Shown here: positions 1 to 8,013 of the stretch, one piece after another | How the letters are laid out: the number at the start of each line of letters is the position of its first letter | How positions within the stretch are numbered: the stretch's first letter is position 1 | NCBI GenBank assembly: GCA_937880095.1 | Contig: CALFLK010000020.1 | Coordinates: 1-64,000, forward strand | DNA: 64,000 nucleotides | Source of the DNA: an uncultured Faecalibacterium sp. | Lineage (GTDB): Bacteria > Bacillota > Clostridia > Oscillospirales > Ruminococcaceae | Direction of reading: 5' to 3' | Program-made: the position numbers and the translations under genes | Notes under the pieces: model-generated | Databases searched by the model: none | What the model saw: only the letters and a program-made list of their open reading frames with translations | Told to the model about the DNA's origin: nothing

Positions 1-30
1 CCACCAGTTCAAATCTGGTCGTCACCTCCA
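1..30 (+). tRNA. tRNA 3' end, probably tRNA-Cys (5' part outside window)
   Basis: The first 30 bases fold as a T-arm (stem 3-7 with 15-19, loop TTCAAAT at 8-14), then seven acceptor bases (20-26), a discriminator T (27) and encoded CCA (28-30). Discriminator U is typical of bacterial tRNA-Cys and tRNA-Gly. The acceptor half, which implies a 5' strand GGTGACG, looks more like clostridial tRNA-Cys. The anticodon is outside the window, so the identity is an inference. Confidence 0.8.
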
Positions 31-64
31 AAAAAACCCACAGGTTTTCCTGTGGGTTTTTTCT
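31..64 (+). terminator. Intrinsic terminator after the tRNA
   Basis: CCCACAGG (37-44) pairs with CCTGTGGG (49-56) around a TTTT loop. It is flanked by an A run (31-36) and a T run (57-62), which extend the stem. It starts directly after the tRNA CCA end. Confidence 0.9.
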
Positions 65-76
65 TTATCCCAATTA

Positions 77-85
77 TGGTATACT
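77..85 (+). promoter_or_regulatory. Extended -10 promoter, candidate for radA
   Basis: TGGTATACT (77-85) is an extended -10 element about 40 bases upstream of radA. No good -35 is present, because the T run of the tRNA terminator lies there. It is the only promoter-like element between the terminator and the gene. Confidence 0.45.
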
Positions 86-124
86 TATTCTGTTATCCTG
101 ATAGAAAAGGACGGTGTTTTCAAA

Positions 125-1516
125 GTGAAAGATCCTAAATTAAAAACAGTTTATGTCTGCACCAACTGTGGTGAAACCAGCCCTCGCTGGATGGGCAAAT
201 GCCCCAGTTGCGGCAGCTGGAATACAATGATCGAAGACGTAATTGCGCCGGAACCAAAAGCAAGTAGCAAAAATGCTTCTGCACGGCAGGAGGGCGTTAC
301 TAGTCTGACGGCGCAGCGTCTTGCTGATATTAGCTCTACAGAAGAAAAAAGCCGTATCCATACTGGTATCTCTGAGCTGGATCGCGTCCTGGGTGGCGGT
401 ATCGTATTGGGTGGAGTGATTTTGCTGAGTGGTGAGCCTGGTGTAGGCAAATCAACCATGCTGCTTCAGCTATGCGGCGCTGTAAGCCGCAATTACAGCG
501 TTTTATATGTAACCGGAGAAGAATCCGTCCGGCAGGTAAAACTGCGTGCAGCGCGCCTGGATGTGCCTCAGGGGAACATTTATCTGATTGCCGAGAATGA
601 TGTGGACGAAATTTGTGGTTTGATTGAGAAAACGAAACCTGGTTTGGTAATCATCGACTCGATTCAGACCATGCGTTGCGCGGATGTTTCTTCCAGTTCC
701 GGTACTGTCAGTCAGGTTAAGGAAAGCACAGCACGTTTCCTCGAGGTCGCAAAAAAGCAGGAAATTCCTACATTCATTGTAGGTCACGTCAATAAAGATG
801 GTGGCATCGCCGGTCCTAAAGTGATGGAACATATTGTTGACACCGTACTTTATTTCGAGGGCGATAAGATGCTGCCATATCGTATCCTGCGTGCAGCAAA
901 AAACCGTTACGGTTCTACCAATGAAATTGGTATGTTCGACATGACTGGCAGGGGACTTACCGAAATTGCAAACCCTTCTAAGCAGCTATTGGAGGGGCGT
1001 CCACTTGGTGTATCCGGAAATTGTGTTGCCTGTACGATGGAAGGTACCCGTCCCATTTTGAGCGAGATTCAGGCTCTGGTTACAAAAACCAGTTTTCCCA
1101 CACCTCGACGTGCTTGCAGCGGATACGACTATAACCGTATGAATTTGCTACTTGCTGTTTTGGAAAAGCGTGCCGGCTATTTCTTTGGTAATCTGGATGT
1201 TTATATCAATATTGTTGGCGGATTGAGTTTGCACGAAACTTCCTGTGATTTACCAGTATGCCTGAGTCTAGTTTCTTCACTGACAGATCAACCGATTGGC
1301 GACAAAGTAATTGCGATTGGCGAAGTCGGTTTAGGTGGTGAAATTCGTAGTGTCCCCAATTTAGAATACCGCTTAAAAGAGGCTGAACGCATTGGATTTG
1401 AAAAAGCAATCGTGCCGCGATATAGTATGCAGCAGTTGGATACCACAGCATATCCTAAATTAAAGTTAATTGGTGTATCTTCCATTCAAGACGCACTGCA
1501 CGCGATTCAGGGCTAA
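125..1516 (+). CDS. radA: DNA repair protein RadA/Sms
   Basis: RadA is a RecA-like ATPase that acts in homologous recombination by promoting branch migration at D-loops. The N-terminus has the four-cysteine zinc finger (C12, C15, C26, C29). Walker A GEPGVGKST is at 103-111. The family KNRFG motif appears as KNRYG in the middle of the protein. The C-terminal third is the Lon-like domain, in which the protease serine is lost in this family. At 463 residues it is full length. The GTG start is chosen because translation then begins just before the zinc finger, with AAAAGG upstream. It stands alone downstream of a tRNA. Confidence 0.95.
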   Translation: MKDPKLKTVYVCTNCGETSPRWMGKCPSCGSWNTMIEDVIAPEPKASSKNASARQEGVTSLTAQRLADISSTEEKSRIHTGISELDRVLGGGIVLGGVILLSGEPGVGKSTMLLQLCGAVSRNYSVLYVTGEESVRQVKLRAARLDVPQGNIYLIAENDVDEICGLIEKTKPGLVIIDSIQTMRCADVSSSSGTVSQVKESTARFLEVAKKQEIPTFIVGHVNKDGGIAGPKVMEHIVDTVLYFEGDKMLPYRILRAAKNRYGSTNEIGMFDMTGRGLTEIANPSKQLLEGRPLGVSGNCVACTMEGTRPILSEIQALVTKTSFPTPRRACSGYDYNRMNLLLAVLEKRAGYFFGNLDVYINIVGGLSLHETSCDLPVCLSLVSSLTDQPIGDKVIAIGEVGLGGEIRSVPNLEYRLKEAERIGFEKAIVPRYSMQQLDTTAYPKLKLIGVSSIQDALHAIQG

Positions 1517-1571
1517 TCCATCCAATTTTGAGTAATCTCCGTAAAAGGAGAGTATGGCTTTCCATAATATA

Positions 1572-1603
1572 CTATTTCGCTTAATTACGGTTAAGTGAAA
1601 TAG
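1572..1603. other. Hairpin in the radA-xer intergenic region
   Basis: CTATTTCGCTTAA (1572-1584) faces TTAAGTGAAATAG (1591-1603), a 13-base inverted repeat with one mismatch that becomes G-U in plus-strand RNA. The loop is TTACGG. No T run follows, so it is not a classic terminator. A -10-like TATAAT with a poor -35 lies at 1685-1690 and may serve the recombinase gene. Confidence 0.45.
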
Positions 1604-1753
1604 AGGGGAGTGAAATAATTACTTTTCTCAACTTTATGCGATGTTTACTCGAATCTAGTCACAAATACATTTTCCGTATTTCTGTATAATCGTGCATCTT
1701 AATCATAGCAATCACTTTGCATTCTTAGTTTATCTTTTATTTCGGAGCGTTTT

Positions 1754-2833
1754 ATGAGTGCTTATTTCAATTCCATTTCTCCCAATATGGATGTTACACA
1801 TCCGGATGTTTGCCAGTATGTGAATAACTACTTACACTATGTTGCCGTCATTAAAGGTCATTCATTACAGACTGCTTACAACTACTATATTGATCTGAAA
1901 GAATTTTTCGGCTATGCTGCCGTTTTGCATCACTTGTGCAGTTTTGATGAAATGTCTCAGTTCAATCAAACCATTCTGGATCTGGATTTCATCAAAAGTA
2001 TCACTTCGCAAGATATTTACGAATTTCTGTTTATGCTGCAACAGAAAAAAAACTGCAAGGCATCTACTCGAAATCGTAAACTGAGTGCCTTGCGTGGTTT
2101 TTTTCATTATATGACCTTGACCGTTAATTTGTTGACAAACGACCCGACAACGAGTGTTTCCAATGCAAAAAAAGCGCAGGTTCTGCCAAAATTCTTGTCA
2201 GAAGAAGAATCCATCCAACTGCTGAGCAATATTCAGAGTGACTTTTACGAACGCGACTTTTGCATCATCACACTGTTTCTAAACTGCGGTATGCGTTTGC
2301 AGGAACTGGTACGAATTAATCTTTCTGATATTCGTGAAGCTACCATCCTACTGCATGGTAAAGGCAATAAAGAGCGAAACGCTTACCTTACACCTGCTTG
2401 TGTAGATGCATTGACACACTATCTGCGTGTCCGTCAAGCAATGACTAACATCCCTGCATCGGATCAGGACGCTTTATTTGTCAGTAAACGTACCGGCCGC
2501 AGACTTTCACCGCGCCGCGTGCAGCAAATTGTAGAAGCCAGCTTGCAAATGGCAGGTCTGTCCGGAAAAGGATACTCCACACACAAGCTGCGCCATACAG
2601 CAGCAACCTTAATGTATCGCAGCGGCGAAGTAGATGTCCTGGAGTTAAAAGAATTACTGGGACACGCCAATGTGTCTACTACGCAAATTTACACCCATGT
2701 GGATACCGCGCAGCTACACCATGCTGTCAATGCTTCTCCCCTATCTCAGATCAAGTATGTGGATCCTCCCCAGCCTGACATTTTGAATACAGACGATGGC
2801 ATTGATGCAGAAGAAACCGACTCAGAGCAATAA
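1754..2833 (+). CDS. Tyrosine recombinase, XerC/XerD type
   Basis: This is a tyrosine site-specific recombinase of the kind that resolves chromosome dimers at dif. It has an N-terminal SAM-like core-binding domain (about 20-125) and a catalytic domain (about 145-325). Catalytic residues are visible: R181 in GMRLQEL, K203 in GKGNKER, H277 and R280 in HKLRH, H304 in GHANVSTTQ, and Y313. At 359 residues it is longer than the usual ~300 because of an acidic 40-residue tail. GGAGCG precedes the ATG. A chromosomal XerC or XerD is more likely than a phage integrase, because no other mobile genes flank it. Its stop overlaps the converging gene by 12 bases. Confidence 0.85.
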   Translation: MSAYFNSISPNMDVTHPDVCQYVNNYLHYVAVIKGHSLQTAYNYYIDLKEFFGYAAVLHHLCSFDEMSQFNQTILDLDFIKSITSQDIYEFLFMLQQKKNCKASTRNRKLSALRGFFHYMTLTVNLLTNDPTTSVSNAKKAQVLPKFLSEEESIQLLSNIQSDFYERDFCIITLFLNCGMRLQELVRINLSDIREATILLHGKGNKERNAYLTPACVDALTHYLRVRQAMTNIPASDQDALFVSKRTGRRLSPRRVQQIVEASLQMAGLSGKGYSTHKLRHTAATLMYRSGEVDVLELKELLGHANVSTTQIYTHVDTAQLHHAVNASPLSQIKYVDPPQPDILNTDDGIDAEETDSEQ

Positions 2834-3592
2834 CCCCATAACCGGTCGTGCAGCTGCCGATATAACCCCGCAGCATACAATTTGCATCGAACAAGCTACC
2901 AAATATTGATCCATCAGTGCTTTGCCGTTTCCTCGGCGTACTGGTGGATTTTCTGTTTTCTGCAACGAATTTAACAGTTGTGCAGAAACACGCCCACCCG
3001 CATCCGATAAACGACACAGTAAGCACGCCAAAATGACTGCATAGCATCCAGGAATCACTGCAAAAAATACCCAACCCCTCCAACCATGCATCATAAATAG
3101 CTGTAAACAAAGCACACCAATACCCACACCGTAAAAAAACAAAACTACTTTGCTAAACAGCTTTCCAAAGGTACAGAAACCCAGCATAAATAAAATGGTA
3201 AGCAGCAATGCAGCCGTCAAAAACAGCGTACTGAACAGCTGTATGGGTGTATTTGAAAAAACATCCAGCCAAGATTGCCCACCGCGCAGAATCATCTGTC
3301 GCTGCGATTTTTTACAGAGACGTAAAAATATGCCGGATGTGCCCATTCCTGCCAAAAACAGTAAAATCCACACTGACACACTGTGCAATCCCTGCGTGGC
3401 CCTTTTTATCGGAAGATTCTCAATAATCTCTTTGCATTTTTCATTACGTCGAATTTGAGGCGTTTTAAGCACATCTTGTTCTTTTGCATCATCCGATATA
3501 CCCACCGTCGAAAAAGTCGGTACGCATCCTTGCTGCGGCTGTAGCGTATTGTTTTGCGTTGGTGTTGTCGGATTAGGCTGATAAATCCACAT
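2822..3592 (-). CDS. Multipass membrane protein, possibly SpoIIM-like
   Basis: This 256-residue protein has a hydrophilic N-terminus (1-70) and several hydrophobic spans: near 71-90, a long hydrophobic block around 118-190, and a last one near 230-256. The length, the N-terminal linker and the helix pattern resemble stage II sporulation protein M, and spoIIM often sits near a xerD gene in Firmicutes. That resemblance was judged by eye and is weak. The gene begins 3 bases after the upstream membrane-protein gene and its 3' end overlaps the xer gene. If it is not SpoIIM-like it remains an unknown integral membrane protein. Confidence 0.55.
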   Translation of the reverse strand: MWIYQPNPTTPTQNNTLQPQQGCVPTFSTVGISDDAKEQDVLKTPQIRRNEKCKEIIENLPIKRATQGLHSVSVWILLFLAGMGTSGIFLRLCKKSQRQMILRGGQSWLDVFSNTPIQLFSTLFLTAALLLTILFMLGFCTFGKLFSKVVLFFYGVGIGVLCLQLFMMHGWRGWVFFAVIPGCYAVILACLLCRLSDAGGRVSAQLLNSLQKTENPPVRRGNGKALMDQYLVACSMQIVCCGVISAAARPVMGLLL

Positions 3593-3595
3593 ATT

Positions 3596-4006
3596 TTAAT
3601 GTACCTTCTTTCTCTTCATGGTTTTTATGCCTAAAATGCCCCCCATCAGACCACATACCAGCAGCAATACGATTCGTAGTACCAGAAAAGCCGAAAGCTC
3701 CAGCGATCCCAAAATCGCGCTGCCCAGCAGCGGTAAAAATCCGTATACCAAAAAGCTGACTGCAACACACGGCAATACACCATGATGCAGAATCTTAACC
3801 GCAATCCAGCTTGCGCTGAATGTACCAAATGCCAGTGCGAAAACTGCCATTTGGCTTGCTGCACTTCCACTGCAGTTCCCCTTGACCATTACCTGTGCAA
3901 AAATCGCTGCACCTGCAAAGAAGCAACAAAGGCTCCCCACCAGCGCCGCAACTGCGGCTTTCCATACAGAAAGATTCTGCTGATCCATCTTATTTTTAGC
4001 AGACAT
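3596..4006 (-). CDS. TIGR04086-family (DUF3792/YrzE-like) membrane protein
   Basis: This small protein (136 residues) has four hydrophobic segments and a basic C-terminus (KTMKRKKVH). Size, topology and position next to yajC fit the TIGR04086/YrzE family, whose function is unknown. The start at 4006 is preferred over an in-frame start 24 bases upstream because GGGGAGGTG lies 6-7 bases ahead of it. That Shine-Dalgarno sits in the 3' arm of a strong hairpin (4010-4051), so translation or transcription into this gene may be conditional. It is probably co-transcribed with the SpoIIM-like gene, 3 bases downstream. Confidence 0.75.
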   Translation of the reverse strand: MSAKNKMDQQNLSVWKAAVAALVGSLCCFFAGAAIFAQVMVKGNCSGSAASQMAVFALAFGTFSASWIAVKILHHGVLPCVAVSFLVYGFLPLLGSAILGSLELSAFLVLRIVLLLVCGLMGGILGIKTMKRKKVH

Positions 4007-4009
4007 AAA

Positions 4010-4051
4010 AAACACCTCCCCACACACCAAAAGGTATGCAGGGAGGTGTTT
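4010..4051 (-). terminator. Terminator-like hairpin covering the next gene's ribosome-binding site
   Basis: AACACCTCCC (4011-4020) and GGGAGGTGTT (4041-4050) are perfect complements. The intervening bases continue the stem to a four-base loop (4029-4032). Three inner mismatches at the DNA level become G-U pairs only in minus-strand RNA, giving about 19 continuous base pairs. On that strand the stem runs directly into UUUUUU and then the AUG at 4006. It therefore resembles an intrinsic terminator after yajC, and its 3' arm contains the Shine-Dalgarno of the downstream gene. Confidence 0.8.
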
Positions 4052-4069
4052 GATTATCCTAAGATAAAA

Positions 4070-4384
4070 TTATTTCTTTGCGCCATCCATGTTCAGCTTT
4101 TCGACAGCACCGATTGCGCTCTTAACAAAGCGAATCTTAACGCGGTCGCTGCCGGACTCCAGAACGAAGGTGTCGTCCTTAATAGCAACGACGCGACCAA
4201 CAACGCCACCGATGGTGGTTACCTGATCGCCGATCTCCAGGCTGTTACGCATAGCAGCATCTTTCTTTTCCTGCTTCTTCTGGGGACGGTAAATCATGAA
4301 GTACAGCATTGCCAGCATAATACCCATGGTCAGGAACAAAGAAACAGCGCCGCCAGCTGCACCAGCATTCAAAAAGAAATTCAT
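4070..4384 (-). CDS. yajC: Preprotein translocase subunit YajC
   Basis: YajC is an accessory of the SecDF-YajC membrane complex. The 104-residue protein has a single N-terminal membrane helix (about 14-33) ending in MIYRPQKKQ, the family hallmark. A soluble domain follows with GDQVTTIGGVVGRV. GAGAGGAG lies 9 bases before the ATG. It follows tgt in the common tgt-yajC order (77-base gap) and ends in the hairpin at 4010-4051. Confidence 0.95.
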   Translation of the reverse strand: MNFFLNAGAAGGAVSLFLTMGIMLAMLYFMIYRPQKKQEKKDAAMRNSLEIGDQVTTIGGVVGRVVAIKDDTFVLESGSDRVKIRFVKSAIGAVEKLNMDGAKK

Positions 4385-4461
4385 AATAGGAAGCTCCTCT
4401 CAGTTAAATAATTCTTGTTAATTATAGCAAACCTCAACAGGATTCGCAAGTAAATCTAAAA

Positions 4462-5607
4462 TTAAATACGCGTATCCAACAGCTTTGCGTACTTATCGTG
4501 GAATGCCTCAAAGGTACCTGCGTCAATTTCATCACGGATACGCTCCATCAGGTGGTTATAGAACCACAAGTTATGCATAACCGCCAGACGCATACCCAGA
4601 ATTTCGTCTGCCTTAAACAGATGACGAATATATGCACGGCTGTATCGCTGGCAAACCGGGCAGTGGCACTCTGCATCGATAGGACCTTCATCCTTTTCGT
4701 ACTTGGCATTCTTGATGTTGATGATGCCATTCCAGGTGTTCAGGTGGCCATGGCGTGCGTTACGGCTGGGCATAACGCAGTCAAACAGGTCCACACCGCG
4801 CCATACAGCTTCGATAATGTTACCCGGTGTACCAACACCCATCAGATAGCGAATCTTATCTGCGGGCATAAACGGCTCAACGTGCTCAATCATTTCGTAC
4901 ATGATAGGTGCAGGCTCACCAACAGCCAGACCACCGATTGCATAACCGTCCAGATTCATTTCTGCGATACGCTTCATATGCTCAATACGCAGATCTGCAA
5001 ACGTACAGCCCTGATTAATACCAAACAGCAGCTGATCCGGGTTAACCGCTTTGCCCTCATCCTTCAAACGAGCCATTTCTGCCTGGCAGCGTGCCAGCCA
5101 GCGTACGGTGCGGTCGCAGCTTGCCTTGGAGTATTCATGGGTTGCCGGATTCTCTACACATTCATCAAATGCCATTGCAATCGTAGAGCCCAGATTTGCC
5201 TGAATCTGCATACTTTCTTCGGGTCCCATAAAAATACGGTGACCATCCAGATGAGAAGCAAAGGTTACGCCCTCTTCCGTAATCTTACGCAGCTTGGACA
5301 GACTGAAAACCTGGAATCCGCCGCTGTCGGTCAGAATAGGACCATTCCAGCGCGTAAACTTGTGCAGGCCACCCATTTCTGCAACCAGCTTATCGCCCGG
5401 ACGCAGGTGCAGATGGTAGGTATTGGACAGCATAACCTGTGTGCCGATCTGGCTCAGGTCATAGGCAGACAAACCGCCCTTGATTGCACCAGCAGTCGCG
5501 ACGTTCATAAATGCGGGCGTCTGCACCGTACCATGCACCGTACGGAACTCGCCCCGCCGGGCATTTTTCTCTTTTTTCAGCAAATGATAAGTCGTTAAAG
5601 AAGCCAT
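4462..5607 (-). CDS. tgt: tRNA-guanine transglycosylase
   Basis: Tgt exchanges guanine-34 for the queuosine precursor preQ1 in tRNAs with GUN anticodons. The catalytic aspartate is D94 in LTDSGGFQVF. The nucleophile is D276 in DLFDCVMPSR. The zinc site is C314, C316, C319 and H345. With the ATG at 5607 the protein is 381 residues, normal for the family. This start has GGAGAAAGGA upstream and avoids a 20-residue cysteine- and arginine-rich extension. queA lies 84 bases upstream, so both queuosine steps are encoded together. Confidence 0.97.
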   Translation of the reverse strand: MASLTTYHLLKKEKNARRGEFRTVHGTVQTPAFMNVATAGAIKGGLSAYDLSQIGTQVMLSNTYHLHLRPGDKLVAEMGGLHKFTRWNGPILTDSGGFQVFSLSKLRKITEEGVTFASHLDGHRIFMGPEESMQIQANLGSTIAMAFDECVENPATHEYSKASCDRTVRWLARCQAEMARLKDEGKAVNPDQLLFGINQGCTFADLRIEHMKRIAEMNLDGYAIGGLAVGEPAPIMYEMIEHVEPFMPADKIRYLMGVGTPGNIIEAVWRGVDLFDCVMPSRNARHGHLNTWNGIINIKNAKYEKDEGPIDAECHCPVCQRYSRAYIRHLFKADEILGMRLAVMHNLWFYNHLMERIRDEIDAGTFEAFHDKYAKLLDTRI

Positions 5608-5691
5608 TCGTTTTTCCTTTCTCCGCGCAAAACAGGCGCGGCGGCAACAATCTATGCATACCGTCATTGCAACGGCGCATTTGAAACAATC

Positions 5692-6720
5692 TTACTGAAT
5701 GAACATGGCATCGCCGAAGCTGAAGAAACGATATTTCTCTTCCACTGCGACTTTATAAGCTGCCATGGTCTTATCATAACCATAGAATGCAGAGACCAAC
5801 ATAATCAGCGTACTTTCCGGCAAATGGAAGTTGGTAATCAGGCCATCAATGCATTTCAGTTCTACACCCGGATACAGGAAGATATCGGTTTCGCCACTGC
5901 ATGCGCGAATCTCACCGTATTTTGCAGTAACCGCTTCCAACGTACGGCAACTGGTTGTACCAACTGCAATGACGCGTCGGCCTTCTGCCTTTGCCGTGCG
6001 AATCTTCTCTGCGACTTCCTCTGTAATAGTATAGCGCTCAGTATGCATCTTGTGATCTGCAATATCGTCTTCCTGAACCGGACGGAAGGTACCCAGACCT
6101 ACATGCAGCGTCAGCTCAGCGATATCAACGCCCATTGCCTTAATGCGCTCCATCAATGCGGGCGTGAAATGCAAACCGGCCGTAGGTGCTGCTGCGCTAC
6201 CCAACTCCTTAGCGTACACAGTCTGATACTGGCTCTGATCCTCCAGCTGCTTCGTGATATAAGGAGGTAACGGCATCTTACCAAATTCGTCCAGCTTCTC
6301 ATACAGCGTTTCGGTATCGTATCGGAAGGTAACGTACTTGTTGCCATCCTCACGGGTTTCATCCACTACTGCCGTCAACGAGCCATCGCCAAAGGCAACG
6401 ACCGTACCAGGCTGCATTCGTTTGCCGGGCTTTGCCAAGCATTCCCACTGGTCCCCTTTTACCTGACGCAATAGCAGTAGTTCGCAAACTGCACCGGTAG
6501 GCTGCTTAATACCTACAATGCGTGCCGGCAGAACCTTAGAATTATTCACTACCAGCAAATCACCCGGCTTCAGATAATCCGTCAGATTCGAGAACACATC
6601 GTGGCCGATGGAATCATCCTTGCGATCCAGAACCAGCAGACGTGCAGAATCACGCGGCTCAGCCGGTTCCTGTGCAATTAACTCCTTCGGCAAGTCATAC
6701 CAGAAATCTTTTTTTAACAT
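5692..6720 (-). CDS. queA: S-adenosylmethionine:tRNA ribosyltransferase-isomerase
   Basis: QueA transfers and isomerises the ribosyl group of S-adenosylmethionine onto preQ1 in tRNA, making epoxyqueuosine. The 342-residue length is typical. Family blocks are visible: FWYDLPKELIAQEP near the N-terminus, PARDSARLL-like PRDSARLLVL, GLHFTPALMERI, HVGLGTFRPV, and TNFHLPESTLIMLVSAF near the C-terminus. It is the first gene of the queA-tgt-yajC unit. A near-consensus promoter (6793-6821) gives it a leader of about 65 bases. Confidence 0.97.
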   Translation of the reverse strand: MLKKDFWYDLPKELIAQEPAEPRDSARLLVLDRKDDSIGHDVFSNLTDYLKPGDLLVVNNSKVLPARIVGIKQPTGAVCELLLLRQVKGDQWECLAKPGKRMQPGTVVAFGDGSLTAVVDETREDGNKYVTFRYDTETLYEKLDEFGKMPLPPYITKQLEDQSQYQTVYAKELGSAAAPTAGLHFTPALMERIKAMGVDIAELTLHVGLGTFRPVQEDDIADHKMHTERYTITEEVAEKIRTAKAEGRRVIAVGTTSCRTLEAVTAKYGEIRACSGETDIFLYPGVELKCIDGLITNFHLPESTLIMLVSAFYGYDKTMAAYKVAVEEKYRFFSFGDAMFIQ

Positions 6721-6792
6721 AGCTTTATCTAAACCTTTCTTACCTTAACAGACGGTTTTCTGATGACAACATGAAATGTATAACAATATCAT

Positions 6793-6821
6793 ATTATATG
6801 GCATAAGCACTTTGTTTGCAA
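6793..6821 (-). promoter_or_regulatory. Promoter for queA-tgt-yajC
   Basis: On the minus strand, TTGCAA and TATAAT are separated by 17 bases, 73 bases upstream of the queA start. The divergent asd gene starts at 6894, so the 173-base space 6721-6893 must also drive asd. For asd I see only weaker candidates, such as ATGACA near 6762 with TATCAT about 18 bases later. Confidence 0.75.
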
Positions 6822-6893
6822 GAGAAAAGCGCCGCATATCAGCGGAAAAGTGCTACTTCTTGTAAGAATTTCAGACCAAGTGGAGGGATATCT

Positions 6894-7976
6894 ATGAAAC
6901 CGCAGTATAAGGTAGGTATTATCGGCGCTACCGGAATGGTCGGTCAGCGTTTTATCACATTGTTAGCACATCATCCATGGTTTCGTCTAACCGTTCTTGC
7001 CGCATCTGCAAAGAGTGCAGGAAAAACCTATGAAGAAGCCGCCGGGTCTCGTTGGGCTATGTCTGAGCCTATTCCTGCGTCTGTAGGGAAAATGATTGTC
7101 ATGGATGCTGCGCAAGTACATGAAATTGCGCAGCAGGTTGATTTTGTGTTCTGTGCGGTCAATCTGCCTAAAGAAAGCATCCGTGCGCTGGAGGATGCTT
7201 ATGCCGAAGCTGAATGCCCGGTTATCTCCAATAACAGCGCCCATCGCTTTACGCCAGACGCACCCATGGTTGTTCCTGAAATCAATGCAAACCACATCGA
7301 AATCATTCCTGCGCAAAGACGCCGCCGGGGTACCAAACGAGGGTTCGTTGCCGTTAAATCGAATTGCAGTTTACAAAGCTATGTCCCTGCCCTGCATCCT
7401 CTTATGGAGAAATTTGGTGTCCGCAACGTTCTGGTATGCACCTATCAGGCGATTTCCGGTGCGGGTAAAACCTTTTCGACGATGCCAGAAATTGTAGATA
7501 ACGTCATCCCCTATATTAGCGGCGAAGAAGAAAAGAGCGAAAAAGAGCCTCTAAAGCTATGGGGACATATCGAAGGTGATCAGATTGTCTGTGCGGACAA
7601 GCCTGTTATTACCGCACAATGCTTCCGTGTTCCTGTATCAGATGGTCATACTGCCGCAGTGTTCTGTAGCTTTGATAAAAAGCCTTCTATAGACGCAATC
7701 AAAGCTGCCTGGGCCGAATTCAAAGGTTCTGTGCAAACGCTGCATTTGCCTAGTGCGCCAGAGCAGTTTCTGCATTATTTTGAAGAGCCTGACCGTCCAC
7801 AGGTTAAGCTGGACCGTATGCTGGAACATGGTATGTCTGTTTCTATTGGACGCCTGCGGGAAGATAACTTGTTCGATTATAAGTTCGTTTGCTGCAGTCA
7901 CAATACCTTGCGCGGCGCAGCCGGTGGTGCTGTTCTTTTAGCTGAGCTGCTTGCCGCAAAGGGTTACTTGGACTGA
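6894..7976 (+). CDS. asd: Aspartate-semialdehyde dehydrogenase, fungal/archaeal type
   Basis: Asd reduces aspartyl phosphate to aspartate semialdehyde with NADPH, at the branch to lysine/diaminopimelate, threonine and methionine. The Rossmann motif GATGMVGQRF is at residues 11-20 and the catalytic cysteine is C158 in KSNCSLQ. The sequence around GAGKTFSTMPEIVDNVIPY belongs to the archaeal/fungal branch (TIGR00978 type) rather than the common bacterial one. The ATG at 6894 follows GGAGGG. The 26-residue in-frame upstream extension lacks a ribosome site. dapA follows after 37 bases and consumes the product. Confidence 0.93.
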   Translation: MKPQYKVGIIGATGMVGQRFITLLAHHPWFRLTVLAASAKSAGKTYEEAAGSRWAMSEPIPASVGKMIVMDAAQVHEIAQQVDFVFCAVNLPKESIRALEDAYAEAECPVISNNSAHRFTPDAPMVVPEINANHIEIIPAQRRRRGTKRGFVAVKSNCSLQSYVPALHPLMEKFGVRNVLVCTYQAISGAGKTFSTMPEIVDNVIPYISGEEEKSEKEPLKLWGHIEGDQIVCADKPVITAQCFRVPVSDGHTAAVFCSFDKKPSIDAIKAAWAEFKGSVQTLHLPSAPEQFLHYFEEPDRPQVKLDRMLEHGMSVSIGRLREDNLFDYKFVCCSHNTLRGAAGGAVLLAELLAAKGYLD

Positions 7977-8013
7977 TTCTGCCTTCCACTTTCATAAAGG
8001 AGCCTGATAAACG

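Noticed and set aside
1754..2833. Integrase of a mobile island next to a tRNA
   Set aside because: A tRNA 3' end and a tyrosine recombinase are both near the left edge, but radA lies between them. I noticed no repeat of the tRNA end downstream and no phage or conjugation genes. A housekeeping Xer protein is simpler.
6721..6893. Riboswitch upstream of asd-dapA (lysine or T-box)
   Set aside because: The space also holds the queA promoter, and I could not find T-box or lysine-riboswitch core sequences or a terminator/antiterminator pair.
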